The notes under the pieces are model-generated. The model ran no database searches. It had not been told where the DNA came from and was given only the letters and a program-made list of their open reading frames with translations. Below are positions 18,136 through 26,472 of a stretch of 64,000 bases of DNA, in pieces. Source of the DNA: Terriglobia bacterium (GTDB lineage: Bacteria > Acidobacteriota > Terriglobia > Bryobacterales > Bryobacteraceae); the NCBI GenBank assembly GCA_020073145.1, contig JAIQFS010000025.1, positions 1-64,000 on the forward strand, in the 5' to 3' direction. The position numbers were made by a program, and so were the translations under genes. The stretch's first letter is position 1. Each line of letters opens with the position of its first letter.

Positions 18136-18145
18136 GACCTCAATT

Positions 18146-19957
18146 ATGCTTCGAAGGCTCGCGTTGATTGGGGCTCTCTTGACCGTTGGCGGAGCGCCGG
18201 CACTGGCGCAGACCGCCGTACCGGCGGCCTGGCAAAACGATCTGGCGCCCATCGCGGCCTCGGATTGGAATGCCGATTTGGCGGCGCACCTGCTGGAGCG
18301 GGCCGGATTCGGCGGAACTCCGGAAGAGATCCAGGCGCTGGCGCAGTTGACGCCGGCGCAGGCGGTGGCGCGGCTGGTTCGCTTCCAAGGGACCGACGCC
18401 GGCAAGCTGCCTCCGTTCGACGAATCAGGCATTCACGATGCCGGCCTGGAACCGTTCCCGCCGAGCCGTCCCGCGGTCACGGACCTGGCCAAGGCGAAAG
18501 GGGAAGCGCTGGGGATCAAGGTCAAGGCCAGCGGCAACCGCCGGCTGCAGCCCATCGTGGACGAGTTTTTCTATTGGCTGAGGGCCAGCGCTCTGGAAAC
18601 CAACCGGGTGGCGTACTGGTGGGCCAATCGCATGCTCACCAGCCCGCGACCGCTCGAAGAGAAGATGGCGCTGTTCTGGCACGGGCATTTCGCATCCAAC
18701 GAAGCCAAGGTGCGGGACTATCGCAAGCTGCTGGGCGAACTGGAACTGTTTCAGAAACAGGGAACCGGCAATTTCCGGGACCTCACGGTGGCGGTGGCGC
18801 AGAGTCCGGGGATGTTGTCGTTCCTGGACGCGGGCGTCAACGTGAAGGGCGCGTCCAACGAGAATTTCGCGCGCGAGATCATGGAGCTGTTCACCATGGG
18901 GGTGGGCCACTACACGGAGAAGGACATCCGTGAGGCCGCGCGCGCGTTTACCGGCTGGAATTACGTGGACCTGAAGTTCGTGGTTAACCAAGACCAGCAC
19001 GACGATGGGGAAAAGACCTTTCTCGGGAGGACAGGGCGCTTCGACGGCGTGGATGTGATCGACATCATCATGCAGCAGCCAGCCACGGCCGACTACATCG
19101 CGGGCAAAATCTACCGGTACTTTGTGCGGCAGGACCTGTCGCCGGAGTTGCAGAAGCAGTTGGGCGCGGTGCTGCGCCAACACAAGTATGAGATCGCGGC
19201 CCTGCTCGAGACCATCTTCCTGTCGCGGGATTTCTACAGCCCGGCCTCGGTGGGCACGCGGATTCAGAGCCCGGTGGAACTGGCGGTGAGCACCTATAAA
19301 AAGCTCGGATTGAAGAGCATCCCCGGGGTTCCGGACTTCAACCTGGTGACCGGGGGGTTGGGGCAGCAGCTGTTTGCGCCGCCCACGGTAGCGGGCTGGG
19401 CGCAAGGGCAGGCCTGGATCACCCCGGGCCTGCTGCTGGAGCGCGCGAACTTCGCGCGCGACGTGTTGTTCCCGAACATCAGTTTCCTGCCTCCCGACCG
19501 CTACACCGGCGGCGGAGAGGTGCGGCGGGTGGCCGAGCGAATTCGGGAAGGGATGGATATTTCGACCGCGACCAAGGACGAGGCGAAGACCGGAGACGTC
19601 GCGGAGTCGAACAAGAATGCCGACCGGGACGAGGAGTTCAACACGCGTTACGGGAGTTTTCGCGGCTCGCAGCTGGCGATCGAGCGGGTCAAGGCGATTC
19701 CGCGCGACACGGCGCAGGTGAATCTGTCGCGCATGGTGATCCGAGCGGATTTGCGAAACACCACACAGGTGGTGGATTACTTCATCCATCGCTTCATGCG
19801 GGTTCCGCCGGGCGATGAGGCGCGGCAGAAGTTGATTGCGTTTCTGGACAAAGACCTGGGGACCACGGACATCACCGTGGCTCAAACGTACATGGAACAG
19901 TCGCTGCGGCTGGTGCTGCATCTGATCATGAGCCAGCCGGAGTATCAGTTGGGTTGA
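18146..19957 (+). CDS. DUF1800 family secreted protein
   Basis: 603 aa with a signal peptide (cleavage near PALAQ, residue 22). The N-terminal helical region has 'AAHLLERAGFGGTPEEI' typical of DUF1800, then 'MLTSPRPLEEKMALFWHGHFASN' and 'LDAGVNVKGASNENFAREIMELFTMGVGHYTEKDI', the family core. The biochemical function is not established; members almost always sit beside a DUF1501 gene, as here, and the pair is thought to handle a surface or exported substrate. The two genes are seven bases apart and surely co-transcribed. Confidence 0.9.
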   Translation: MLRRLALIGALLTVGGAPALAQTAVPAAWQNDLAPIAASDWNADLAAHLLERAGFGGTPEEIQALAQLTPAQAVARLVRFQGTDAGKLPPFDESGIHDAGLEPFPPSRPAVTDLAKAKGEALGIKVKASGNRRLQPIVDEFFYWLRASALETNRVAYWWANRMLTSPRPLEEKMALFWHGHFASNEAKVRDYRKLLGELELFQKQGTGNFRDLTVAVAQSPGMLSFLDAGVNVKGASNENFAREIMELFTMGVGHYTEKDIREAARAFTGWNYVDLKFVVNQDQHDDGEKTFLGRTGRFDGVDVIDIIMQQPATADYIAGKIYRYFVRQDLSPELQKQLGAVLRQHKYEIAALLETIFLSRDFYSPASVGTRIQSPVELAVSTYKKLGLKSIPGVPDFNLVTGGLGQQLFAPPTVAGWAQGQAWITPGLLLERANFARDVLFPNISFLPPDRYTGGGEVRRVAERIREGMDISTATKDEAKTGDVAESNKNADRDEEFNTRYGSFRGSQLAIERVKAIPRDTAQVNLSRMVIRADLRNTTQVVDYFIHRFMRVPPGDEARQKLIAFLDKDLGTTDITVAQTYMEQSLRLVLHLIMSQPEYQLG

Positions 19958-19964
19958 GGTGTCT

Positions 19965-21215
19965 ATGACGAACCGCTTCTCGTTCTCGCGTTCCAGCCGC
20001 CGCGATCTGCTGCGCGCCGGCATGTATGGGGTGTGTGTCACGGCGGGCGCGTCGCTTCCCGTGCCGGTGTTCGGACAAGCGGCGGCGGCGCTGGCGGCGG
20101 AAGGGCGGGCGGACGGCAAGATCCTGGTGGTGCTGGAATTGTCCGGGGGCAACGACGGGCTCAACACGCTGGTCCCGTATGCGGACGATGCGTACTACAA
20201 GCACCGGCCCAACCTCGGCATTCCCAAGAAGAGCCTGCGGGTCATCGACGAACATTTCGGGTTCGGCGGCGGGATGACCGGGTTCGAGCGGTTGTATAAG
20301 GATGGCAAGCTGGCCATTGTGCATGGCTGCGGCTATGAGAACCCGTCGTTTTCGCACTTCACCTCGATGGCGTACTGGCACACGGCCGCGCCCAACAGCG
20401 GCGAGGAATACGGCTGGGTGGGCCGGCTGGCCGATGCCATGGCGCCGCAAGCGCCCGCGAATTATCTGGTGAACATTGGGGCGCGGCAATCGCTCGCCGT
20501 GCGCGCGCGCAAGCATGTTCCGGTGGTGTTTGACGATCCCAACAAATTTACGCAGGAGAAGTTCTACCAGGAGCGGGATATCCTGGGGTCGCTGCCAGAG
20601 AGCGGCAAGGTGGAGAATCCGTCGCGCCGGTTCCTGCTGGATACCGCCCGGAGCGCCAAAGACGCCTCGGCGCTGGTGCGGGAAGCCTGGGCCCGGTACC
20701 GCTCGCCCATCGACTACGGCATCGTGGGTCTGGATCTGCCGAAGGTGGTCGCCTTGATCGACGCGGGCATGCCGACGCGGTTGTACTACACCTCGTATCG
20801 CAACAATGCCTTCGATACGCACGTATTCCAGAACGATAGCCACCAGCGCCTGCTGACCTACGCTTCCGACGCGGTGTATGCGTTCGTTCGCGATCTGGAG
20901 CGGATCCATCGCGCCGACGACGTGGTGGTGATGGTGTTTTCCGAATTCGGGCGGCGGGTGCCCGAGAACGTCAACCTTGGAACCGATCATGGGACGGCCA
21001 ACCTCATGTTTGCGGTGGGCAATTCAGTGAAGGGCGGGCACTACGGCCAGGTTCCCAGCCTGACCAAGCTGGACGCCGGCGACAACCTCATCTACACCAC
21101 CGATTTCCGCCGTGTCTACGCGAGCATGATCTCGGGGTGGCTGGGGTATAGCGACACCCACTCGCTGCTCAACGGGGACTTCGAGAACTTCGATTTGTTC
21201 CAGCACAAAGGGTAA
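19965..21215 (+). CDS. DUF1501 family Tat-exported protein
   Basis: 416 aa. The N-terminus has a twin-arginine signal, SRRDLLRAGM, followed by a hydrophobic stretch to VFGQA. The body shows the sulfatase/alkaline-phosphatase-like DUF1501 motifs: LVVLELSGGNDGLNTLVPY, NPSFSHFTSMAYWHTA, FDTHVFQND, VMVFSEFGRRVPEN and GTDHGTAN, which place Asp/His residues as in metal-dependent hydrolases. Activity is inferred only. The ATG at 19965 follows GAGG by five bases. Partner of the upstream DUF1800 gene. Confidence 0.9.
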   Translation: MTNRFSFSRSSRRDLLRAGMYGVCVTAGASLPVPVFGQAAAALAAEGRADGKILVVLELSGGNDGLNTLVPYADDAYYKHRPNLGIPKKSLRVIDEHFGFGGGMTGFERLYKDGKLAIVHGCGYENPSFSHFTSMAYWHTAAPNSGEEYGWVGRLADAMAPQAPANYLVNIGARQSLAVRARKHVPVVFDDPNKFTQEKFYQERDILGSLPESGKVENPSRRFLLDTARSAKDASALVREAWARYRSPIDYGIVGLDLPKVVALIDAGMPTRLYYTSYRNNAFDTHVFQNDSHQRLLTYASDAVYAFVRDLERIHRADDVVVMVFSEFGRRVPENVNLGTDHGTANLMFAVGNSVKGGHYGQVPSLTKLDAGDNLIYTTDFRRVYASMISGWLGYSDTHSLLNGDFENFDLFQHKG

Positions 21216-21240
21216 GGCGGCTCGGACGCCCGTCTCGTGA

Positions 21241-21268
21241 CATCCACAATTTAGATAGAGTGTGGATG
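21241..21268. promoter_or_regulatory. Inverted repeat upstream of the ribbon-helix-helix gene
   Basis: Perfect 8-bp arms CATCCACA (21241-21248) and TGTGGATG (21261-21268), with a 12-base AT-rich spacer, 22 bases before the start of the downstream DNA-binding protein. Ribbon-helix-helix proteins commonly bind such repeats, so this is a likely autoregulatory operator. It could also form an RNA hairpin. Confidence 0.5.
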
Positions 21269-21290
21269 AGGTTTTGAGGCCCGGATTTCC

Positions 21291-21584
21291 ATGGGAAGAC
21301 GCATTAATGTCGTTTTGAGCGATGCCACCGTCCGGACCCTGGACAGGCTGAGCCGCCCGGGGCAGCCCAGCCGTTTGATCGAGCATGCCGTGCAGCATTA
21401 TCTGATGACGAACAGCCCGCGGGCCCTTGGGAAGCGGCTGAAGGCAGCAGCCCTGCGTGACCGCGATCTGGACTTGGAAATCGCGGGCGCCTGGGCCGCG
21501 GTGCATCAAGAGCAATGGCAACGATTCGAAGTGCCCACAAAACGGCGGCGGGGAACTGGCCGAAACAAGGCTAAATCTAACTGA
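21291..21584 (+). CDS. Ribbon-helix-helix (CopG/MazE-like) DNA-binding protein
   Basis: 97 aa. The N-terminal 45 residues (GRRINVVLSDATVRTLDRL followed by PSRLIEHAVQHYL) fit a beta strand plus two helices of the RHH fold. The C-terminal half, RALGKRLKAAALRDRDLDLEIAGAWAAVHQEQWQRFEVP, resembles the toxin-binding tail of MazE-type antitoxins. No toxin gene follows: the next gene is a convergent aminotransferase 47 bases away. So this is an orphan antitoxin or a free-standing regulator. An inverted repeat upstream is its likely operator. Confidence 0.82.
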   Translation: MGRRINVVLSDATVRTLDRLSRPGQPSRLIEHAVQHYLMTNSPRALGKRLKAAALRDRDLDLEIAGAWAAVHQEQWQRFEVPTKRRRGTGRNKAKSN

Positions 21585-21631
21585 CGGCGCAGGAAAACAG
21601 CCCCGCCACGTCGCCCGCCTTGGACCTCACC

Positions 21632-22780
21632 TTACGGCAGCAAGTCCAGCATGCGGTCGATGTCTTCCGGGCGGATGTAGAAGTGGGGGGAAGTGCGGAC
21701 CCAACCGGCGCGGGGGGCGGCGGTGATCCCTTCGGCGCGGAGTTTGCGAACGATGTCGCCGGCTTCTTGGCCCGCCTTGCGAAAACTGACAATCCCGGCG
21801 CCGGTTTCCGGGGTGCGCGCGTGCAGGGTTTCGTAGCCTTTCGCGATGACTCCCGCGGCAATGCGGTCACCCAAGTTCTGAACCACGCCGGCAATGTTCG
21901 CCACTCCGACTTCGAGTAAAAACTCGATTGCGGCCTGCAAGCCGAAGCAGCCAATGGTGTTGAGAGTTCCGCATTCGTACCGGCCGGCATCTGCCCGCAG
22001 GGACATATCGCGGGAGGCGTAGTCGGCGTAGTGGGCCACGTTGGTCCAGCCGAATTCGACCGGCTCGACGCGGTCTTGGAGAGCGCGGTCGATATACAGG
22101 ATGCCGCAGCCTTCGGGGCCGAGCAGCCATTTGTGGCCGTCGGCCGCGAGGGCGTGGATGCGGCTGGCGCGGACATCCACCGGAAACGCGCCCAAGCCCT
22201 GGATGGCATCCACCATGAAGAGGCAGCCATGGCGGTGACAGATCTCCCCGATCGCGGTCAGCGGAGCGCGGTAGCCGCTGAGGAATTGGACAAAGCTGAT
22301 GGAGAGCAGGCGGGCGCCGCGGCAGGCTTCGTCGATGCGGTCCAAGGGATCGTTCACCGAAAGCCAAGTCACATGGACGCCCCGCTCTTCCAATTTCTTC
22401 CAGGGAAACAGATTGGCGGGAAATTCCTCCTGAAAGCCCACCATGCGGTCGCCCGGCTTCCAATCCAGCCCCATGGCCACAGTGGCGATGCCCTCGGAAG
22501 TGTTCTTGACGAGCGCGATCTCGGAGCGGTCCGCGCCGATGAGCCGGGCGGCCGCGATGCGCAACCCCTCATAGGCCGCCATCCACCGGTCGTAGTGCAG
22601 GCTGCCGAACTGCAGGCAGTCGTCGGCCAGGGCCTTCATGGCGTCGGCGGCGGGTTTGCACAGGGGGGCCACGGCGGCATGGTTGAGGTAGGTCAAGTGC
22701 TGGCGGACCGGGAACTGGCCGGCATACCGTTCCCAGAGCGGCATTTCTTTTACAGGGTGTTTACCCATTTCGAAACCCAT
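21632..22780 (-). CDS. Class V aminotransferase (isopenicillin N epimerase/cysteine desulfurase-like)
   Basis: Fold-type I PLP enzyme, 382 aa. N-terminal YLNHAAVAPLCKPAADAM, then ALVKNTSEGIATVAMGLDW, HGCLFMVDAIQGLGAFPVDV with the PLP-contact Asp, and ADGHKWLLGPEGCGILYI with the Schiff-base Lys. The C-terminus ends RTSPHFYIRPEDIDRMLDLL. Cysteine desulfurases of the SufS/NifS type carry a catalytic Cys loop that is not obvious here, so an epimerase, lyase or aminotransferase role is as likely. Start taken at 22780; a second ATG lies four codons later. Only 20 bases separate it from the divergent M48 gene. Confidence 0.82.
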   Translation of the reverse strand: MGFEMGKHPVKEMPLWERYAGQFPVRQHLTYLNHAAVAPLCKPAADAMKALADDCLQFGSLHYDRWMAAYEGLRIAAARLIGADRSEIALVKNTSEGIATVAMGLDWKPGDRMVGFQEEFPANLFPWKKLEERGVHVTWLSVNDPLDRIDEACRGARLLSISFVQFLSGYRAPLTAIGEICHRHGCLFMVDAIQGLGAFPVDVRASRIHALAADGHKWLLGPEGCGILYIDRALQDRVEPVEFGWTNVAHYADYASRDMSLRADAGRYECGTLNTIGCFGLQAAIEFLLEVGVANIAGVVQNLGDRIAAGVIAKGYETLHARTPETGAGIVSFRKAGQEAGDIVRKLRAEGITAAPRAGWVRTSPHFYIRPEDIDRMLDLLP

Positions 22781-22800
22781 ATCCTCTACGATACGTTAGT

Positions 22801-23721
22801 ATGAGTTTAGCCATGCGCGCCCTCCTCACCTTCGTTCTACTGTTGGCGGTGGCGGGTGGGCTGCGCGCGGAAGACAAGAAGAAGGATCCGGGCCAGATTG
22901 GCAATCGCGACGTCGGCAAGGGCATCAACTTTTATTCCCTGGAAAAAGAGATCGCGCTGGGCCGGCAGATGGCCCAGGAAGTCCAGCGGCAGGCCAAGCT
23001 GAACACGGACCCGATTCTCACCGAATTCGTGAACCGCGTAGGCCAGAATCTGGTGCGGAATTCGGACGCGCGCGTGCCGTTCACCTTTCAGGTGATCGAA
23101 GCGGAAGACCTGAACGCGTTCGCGCTGCCCGGCGGCTACATCTTCGTCAACACCGGGCTCATCGTGATGGCCGAGGAAGAAGACGAATTCGCGGGCGCGC
23201 TGGCGCATGAGGTCGCGCACGTGGCGGCGCGCCACATGACCCGGCAGGCCACCAAATCGCAGATCGCCAATATGGCCAGCATCCCGCTGAGCGTGCTGTT
23301 GGGAGGCTGGGCGGGCGTGGTCGCGCGGCAGGGCGCCGGTGCGGTGATCCCGATGACCTTCCTGAGCTTCAGCCGCCATGACGAAAGCGAAGCGGACTAC
23401 CTCGGGCTGCAGTACATGTATGAAGCGGGCTACGATCCCAACGGCGCGATCAACATCTTCGAGAGACTGGAAGCGCTCTCGCGGCGCCGGTCAGGAAAGG
23501 TGTCCAAGTTGTTCTCGACGCACCCGATGGACGCGGACCGCATCCAGAAGGCCCAGCAGGAGATCCAGCAGATTCTTCCGGCACGCAGCGAGTATGTGGT
23601 CAGCACCTCGGAATATCACGACGTGCGGGCGCGCCTGCTGAAGCAGGAAAGCCTACGCAAGCCCGAGGAGCCGGACAACCGCCCGCGCCTGATCAAGCCA
23701 CTGGCCGCTCACGAGGAGTGA
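22801..23721 (+). CDS. M48 family metalloprotease (BepA-like), copy 1
   Basis: Secreted zinc protease of 306 aa. Signal peptide to about residue 23 (LRAED), then the family opening GNRDVGKGINFYSLEKEIALG. The zinc motif HEVAH is at 136-140, with the third ligand Glu in ESEADYLGLQY. Bacterial relatives (BepA/LoiP) act in the periplasm on outer-membrane protein quality control. Lacks the tetratricopeptide repeats of full BepA. A close paralogue is at 38.4-39.4 kb. Confidence 0.9.
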   Translation: MSLAMRALLTFVLLLAVAGGLRAEDKKKDPGQIGNRDVGKGINFYSLEKEIALGRQMAQEVQRQAKLNTDPILTEFVNRVGQNLVRNSDARVPFTFQVIEAEDLNAFALPGGYIFVNTGLIVMAEEEDEFAGALAHEVAHVAARHMTRQATKSQIANMASIPLSVLLGGWAGVVARQGAGAVIPMTFLSFSRHDESEADYLGLQYMYEAGYDPNGAINIFERLEALSRRRSGKVSKLFSTHPMDADRIQKAQQEIQQILPARSEYVVSTSEYHDVRARLLKQESLRKPEEPDNRPRLIKPLAAHEE

Positions 23722-23775
23722 GCGGGGCGGCTCAGGCGAGAGGCGCTCGTCTGCACAAGCCAGGGCCTTAGGCCG

Positions 23776-24207
23776 TTATTCCGCCAGTTTGGGAAAGAGG
23801 GCGCGATCCAGGATTTTTTTCGAGAGGTCCTCGGCGGTCAGGTATTGGTCGTCGAGGCGGAAGGCGAGCCGGTCTCCCGGCAGCAGGCTGATTTCGATCA
23901 TCTGAGCCTCGGTCTCTCCGCGCTCCACCTTAAAGGCCGGAGGGATCGAGACCAGGCTGACATCCACTTTGGCGCGCGGCTGCCATTTGCCGCCCTGCTC
24001 CTCGCGAACCGTGATCCGCAGCTTGGAGATCAGGTTGGTGATGTCGGCGGACTCCGGTCCGAAGGCCTCCTTGTATTTCTCGATGCAGGCCGTCAGTAGA
24101 GCGTGTAATTCTTCCAGGCCTTTCGGCATCAAAGACAGGGTCTTGGCTTCCTTGCGGCGGCGATCCTGTTCTTCCTGGATGCGCATGTCCATCCATTGAG
24201 CACTCAT
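23776..24207 (-). CDS. Hypothetical protein
   Basis: 143 aa, no family recognised. The N-terminal 30 residues are very charged (RIQEEQDRRRKEAKTLS), then a helical segment to about residue 60, and a C-terminal half with alternating strand-like sequence (VDVSLVSIPPAFKVERGETEAQMIEISLLPGDRLAFRL) ending in a helix. No signal peptide or membrane segment. Codon use resembles its neighbours and it follows the transhydrogenase gene at a distance of 15 bases, so the two are probably co-transcribed. Confidence 0.65.
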   Translation of the reverse strand: MSAQWMDMRIQEEQDRRRKEAKTLSLMPKGLEELHALLTACIEKYKEAFGPESADITNLISKLRITVREEQGGKWQPRAKVDVSLVSIPPAFKVERGETEAQMIEISLLPGDRLAFRLDDQYLTAEDLSKKILDRALFPKLAE

Positions 24208-24222
24208 GAGTGAACTTCTACG

Positions 24223-25506
24223 CTACCACGCACTCATGGAGTCTTCGAACAGGCGGCTAAGTTCCTCAGGGCCGGCGGGGCGCGGCGCCAGTTTGGTGAC
24301 GCGATGCTGAGGCAGAGTTCCCTCCACGAGCGCGGGGATATCGGCAGCGGTATAGCCGATGGCGCTGAGGCCGTTGGGGATTTTCAAGCGCTGCATGAAC
24401 CAGAGGATGCGTTCGGCCAGAATGCGCCCGGCGTCCTGGCTCTGGCAGCGCGAGACGTCAACGCCGAGAGCCTGAGCGGCCTCCAGGTGCCGGCCGGGGT
24501 TGGCGGACGCGGTGAACCGGAAGACGGCGGGGGCGTTGAGGATGACGGAGTAGCCGTGGGGCACGAGGGGATGATCGACGGCATAGCCGGGCGCGCGGTA
24601 GCTCTTCACCATTCCGGAGACGGGATAGGACATGCCGTGCGGCAGGTGGACGCCGGCGTTTCCGAATCCCACGCCGGCATACGAAGAAGCCAGAATCATG
24701 TGGGCGCGCGCTTCGTCGTCCGAAGGGTCTTCGACTTCGCGAACCAGGTATTGGGCCACCATTCGCAGGGCCTGGAGCGACCACACATCGCTGATGGGGT
24801 TCGACCCTTGATAGGCGGGGCGCAGCAGGGGCCGGTCCGGCCGGGGCCGTTGGGAGAAGGGAAGGGCGGTGTACGATTCGAGCGCGTGGCTGAGCACGTC
24901 GAGCCCGGTGGCGGCCGCGACTTGTGGCGGCATGGTGCGGGTATTCTCGGGGTCGAGCAGACCGAGGGTGGGCTTCAAGCGGCGGCTGGCGATCCCGGTC
25001 TTGGCGTGCATCCGGCTCAGGTCGAAGATGGAGACGCCGGTGGTTTCGCTGCCGGTCCCGGCGGTAGTGGGAATCGCGATCAGAGGCTTGAGCGGCCCGG
25101 GTACGGGCAGTCCTTTGCCGATGGGCGGGTTCACGTAGTCCAGGAAGTCGGCCGGCGGATAGGAGGTGTAGAGGTTGACGGCTTTGGCGGTATCCAAAGT
25201 GGAACCGCCGCCCACGGCCACGAAGGCATCGCACTGGGCCTCGCGGGCAAAGGCGATGGCGTGCAGAAAGGACTCGTCGGTAGGCTCCACCCGCACCTGG
25301 TCGTAGAGGACGAACGGGACACGGTTCTCGTCGAGAGATTGCTGGACGGTTTGCGCCGGTCGCATGCGGCCCATCAGGGGGTCGGTCAAGACGAGGGCCT
25401 TGCGGACGCCCAGGTCCGCCAGATCCATCCCCACTTCGCGGGTCACTCCTACGCCAAAGCGGATGCTGGAGGTAGCCATCTCAAACGCGAATTCGTTTTG
25501 TGCCAT
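24223..25506 (-). CDS. Hydroxyacid-oxoacid transhydrogenase (ADHFE1-like iron alcohol dehydrogenase)
   Basis: Iron-containing group III alcohol dehydrogenase, about 427 aa. The sequence follows animal ADHFE1 nearly throughout: NEFAFEMATSSIRFG, VRVEPTDESFLHAI, FVAVGGGSTLDTAKA, FLDYVNPPIGKG, IPTTAGTGSETTGVSIFD, ALESYTALPFSQR, ASSYAGVGFGNAGVHLPHG and VDHPLVPHG with the metal-site His residues, and GTLPQHRVTKLAP. That enzyme couples oxidation of 4-hydroxybutyrate to reduction of 2-oxoglutarate to 2-hydroxyglutarate; the same reaction is inferred here. The ATG at 25506 matches the family start. Followed by a hypothetical gene 15 bases downstream. Confidence 0.9.
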   Translation of the reverse strand: MAQNEFAFEMATSSIRFGVGVTREVGMDLADLGVRKALVLTDPLMGRMRPAQTVQQSLDENRVPFVLYDQVRVEPTDESFLHAIAFAREAQCDAFVAVGGGSTLDTAKAVNLYTSYPPADFLDYVNPPIGKGLPVPGPLKPLIAIPTTAGTGSETTGVSIFDLSRMHAKTGIASRRLKPTLGLLDPENTRTMPPQVAAATGLDVLSHALESYTALPFSQRPRPDRPLLRPAYQGSNPISDVWSLQALRMVAQYLVREVEDPSDDEARAHMILASSYAGVGFGNAGVHLPHGMSYPVSGMVKSYRAPGYAVDHPLVPHGYSVILNAPAVFRFTASANPGRHLEAAQALGVDVSRCQSQDAGRILAERILWFMQRLKIPNGLSAIGYTAADIPALVEGTLPQHRVTKLAPRPAGPEELSRLFEDSMSAW

Positions 25507-25938
25507 GTCCCTTGAGGTCACCTATCCTATTGAAAATTATACGCAATCCGGAGCCGGCTGTGCAGCCTGGAGGGAGGCCCGGGACCATCGTTCTGGTACC
25601 GATGGAGTACGTTTAGCTCTTCCAAAACGGACTATTTGGACGCATGATGCTCTTGCGGCTCCCTGGGGTCTCCAAACTCGGTGACAACCTCAGACAGACT
25701 CACCTCGGAGCCGCCCCTTCTGGATTGCCAGAATTGAACCTGACTCCTCAACCGCCGGGGCTCCTGCCATGGTCCCGGCGGCCTTTTTCTTTCTTCTCCC
25801 AAACAGCCAGCTTCCCAAAGTGACCTCGGGCGCGGGATCGCTCGAAAAGTACAAGGTACCCGGGGGTACTCGACTTGGTACGATGCGGACTCGACTTCAA
25901 GTCCGGGGAGACGCACAATTGGACCTCGGAGAACGAGT
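25507..25938. other. 430-bp gap with hairpins, no clear gene
   Basis: No convincing reading frame. It holds a terminator-like hairpin at 25752-25790, a GTACCC-GG-GGGTAC inverted repeat at 25856-25869, and the nonamer ACTCGACTT twice (25868-25876 and 25889-25897) directly before the small zinc-ribbon gene. The stretch 25560-25750 could encode a transcript ending at the hairpin, but no known RNA family was recognised. Confidence 0.4.
25752..25795 (+). terminator. Terminator-like hairpin in a gap
   Basis: Perfect 8-bp stem CCGCCGGG / CCCGGCGG (25752-25759 and 25774-25781) with a 14-base loop, followed by CCTTTTTCTTTC. It reads as a plus-strand intrinsic terminator, yet no plus-strand gene lies before it back to the divergent transhydrogenase start. 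Confidence 0.6.
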
Positions 25939-26112
25939 ATGAGCGCCCCGATCAGAATCGAAACCACACCAGCATGGCCGAAGACTTTGCGGTATTGCCA
26001 AACGTGCCAGCGCGAGACGACGCATCAGCTCCGCCAGGGCGCGGGCATGATGGTCACCATCTGCGTTCCGTGCCTGGAGCGGGCCCTCAGCTACGAACTG
26101 GACCGCGACTAA
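25939..26112 (+). CDS. Small zinc-ribbon-like protein (57 aa)
   Basis: 57-aa frame with GGAG seven bases before the ATG. The sequence has two CxxC knuckles, RYCQTCQRETTHQL (C20/C23) and ICVPCLERAL (C42/C45), separated by 18 residues, which is a rubredoxin/zinc-ribbon spacing. The flanks are short and polar and there is no membrane segment. The protein is too short for functional assignment; it could be a nucleic-acid or protein adaptor. The codon usage and Shine-Dalgarno support it being real, although it has no operon partners. Confidence 0.6.
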   Translation: MSAPIRIETTPAWPKTLRYCQTCQRETTHQLRQGAGMMVTICVPCLERALSYELDRD

Positions 26113-26256
26113 CTCAACGTACTCCGTCCTCCCATCCGGCCACGGTCTGACTGGCGTGCCGAGTCGGCCCTATCCCATCCACAGATCGAGACAGAACCAT
26201 CCTGGAGCCGCGGGGACGTGTGTCTGGGGATAGAGCCCGGGGGCGGAAAGGGCAGG

Positions 26257-26472
26257 TTAGTGTTCGAGGTCTTTGTGCAGAAAGAGCCGCTTGCGCGCCT
26301 GATTCCGGCGCTTGAGGGCGTGATCGATCAGGGCTGACGCAAGCTGGCTTGCCGTAGCAGGAGGGCGCGCCTGTAACCGCTCTTTGTTGTCGACGATTTC
26401 ATTTGCGGCAGAGATGTAATCGGTAAGCAACTCCGCGCAAAGCTCGCACTCGGAAGTAAAGCGGCTGACCAC
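26257..26472 (-). CDS. Small hypothetical protein
   Basis: 71 aa starting at a GTG. The N-terminal part contains CELCAELLTDYISAANEIVDNKERL, an acidic helix beginning with a CxxC pair, and the C-terminal part is a basic helix (HALKRRNQARKRLFLHKDLEH). The composition suggests a two-helix bundle. No family is recognised. Located between the zinc-ribbon gene and rsfS. Confidence 0.5.
   Translation of the reverse strand: MVSRFTSECELCAELLTDYISAANEIVDNKERLQARPPATASQLASALIDHALKRRNQARKRLFLHKDLEH

Noticed and set aside
17082-18137. 351-codon frame overlapping the PadR-unit genes
   Set aside because: Gly/Arg-rich shadow frame of two genes with better-supported starts and membrane segments.
25540-25750. 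Possible tmRNA, 6S RNA or RNase P RNA before the hairpin
   Set aside because: None of the conserved core sequences of these RNAs could be found on either strand; only the terminator-like hairpin is supported.
25875-26150. 91-codon frame overlapping the zinc-ribbon gene
   Set aside because: It is in another frame; the 57-aa frame has the ribosome site and the paired CxxC motifs.
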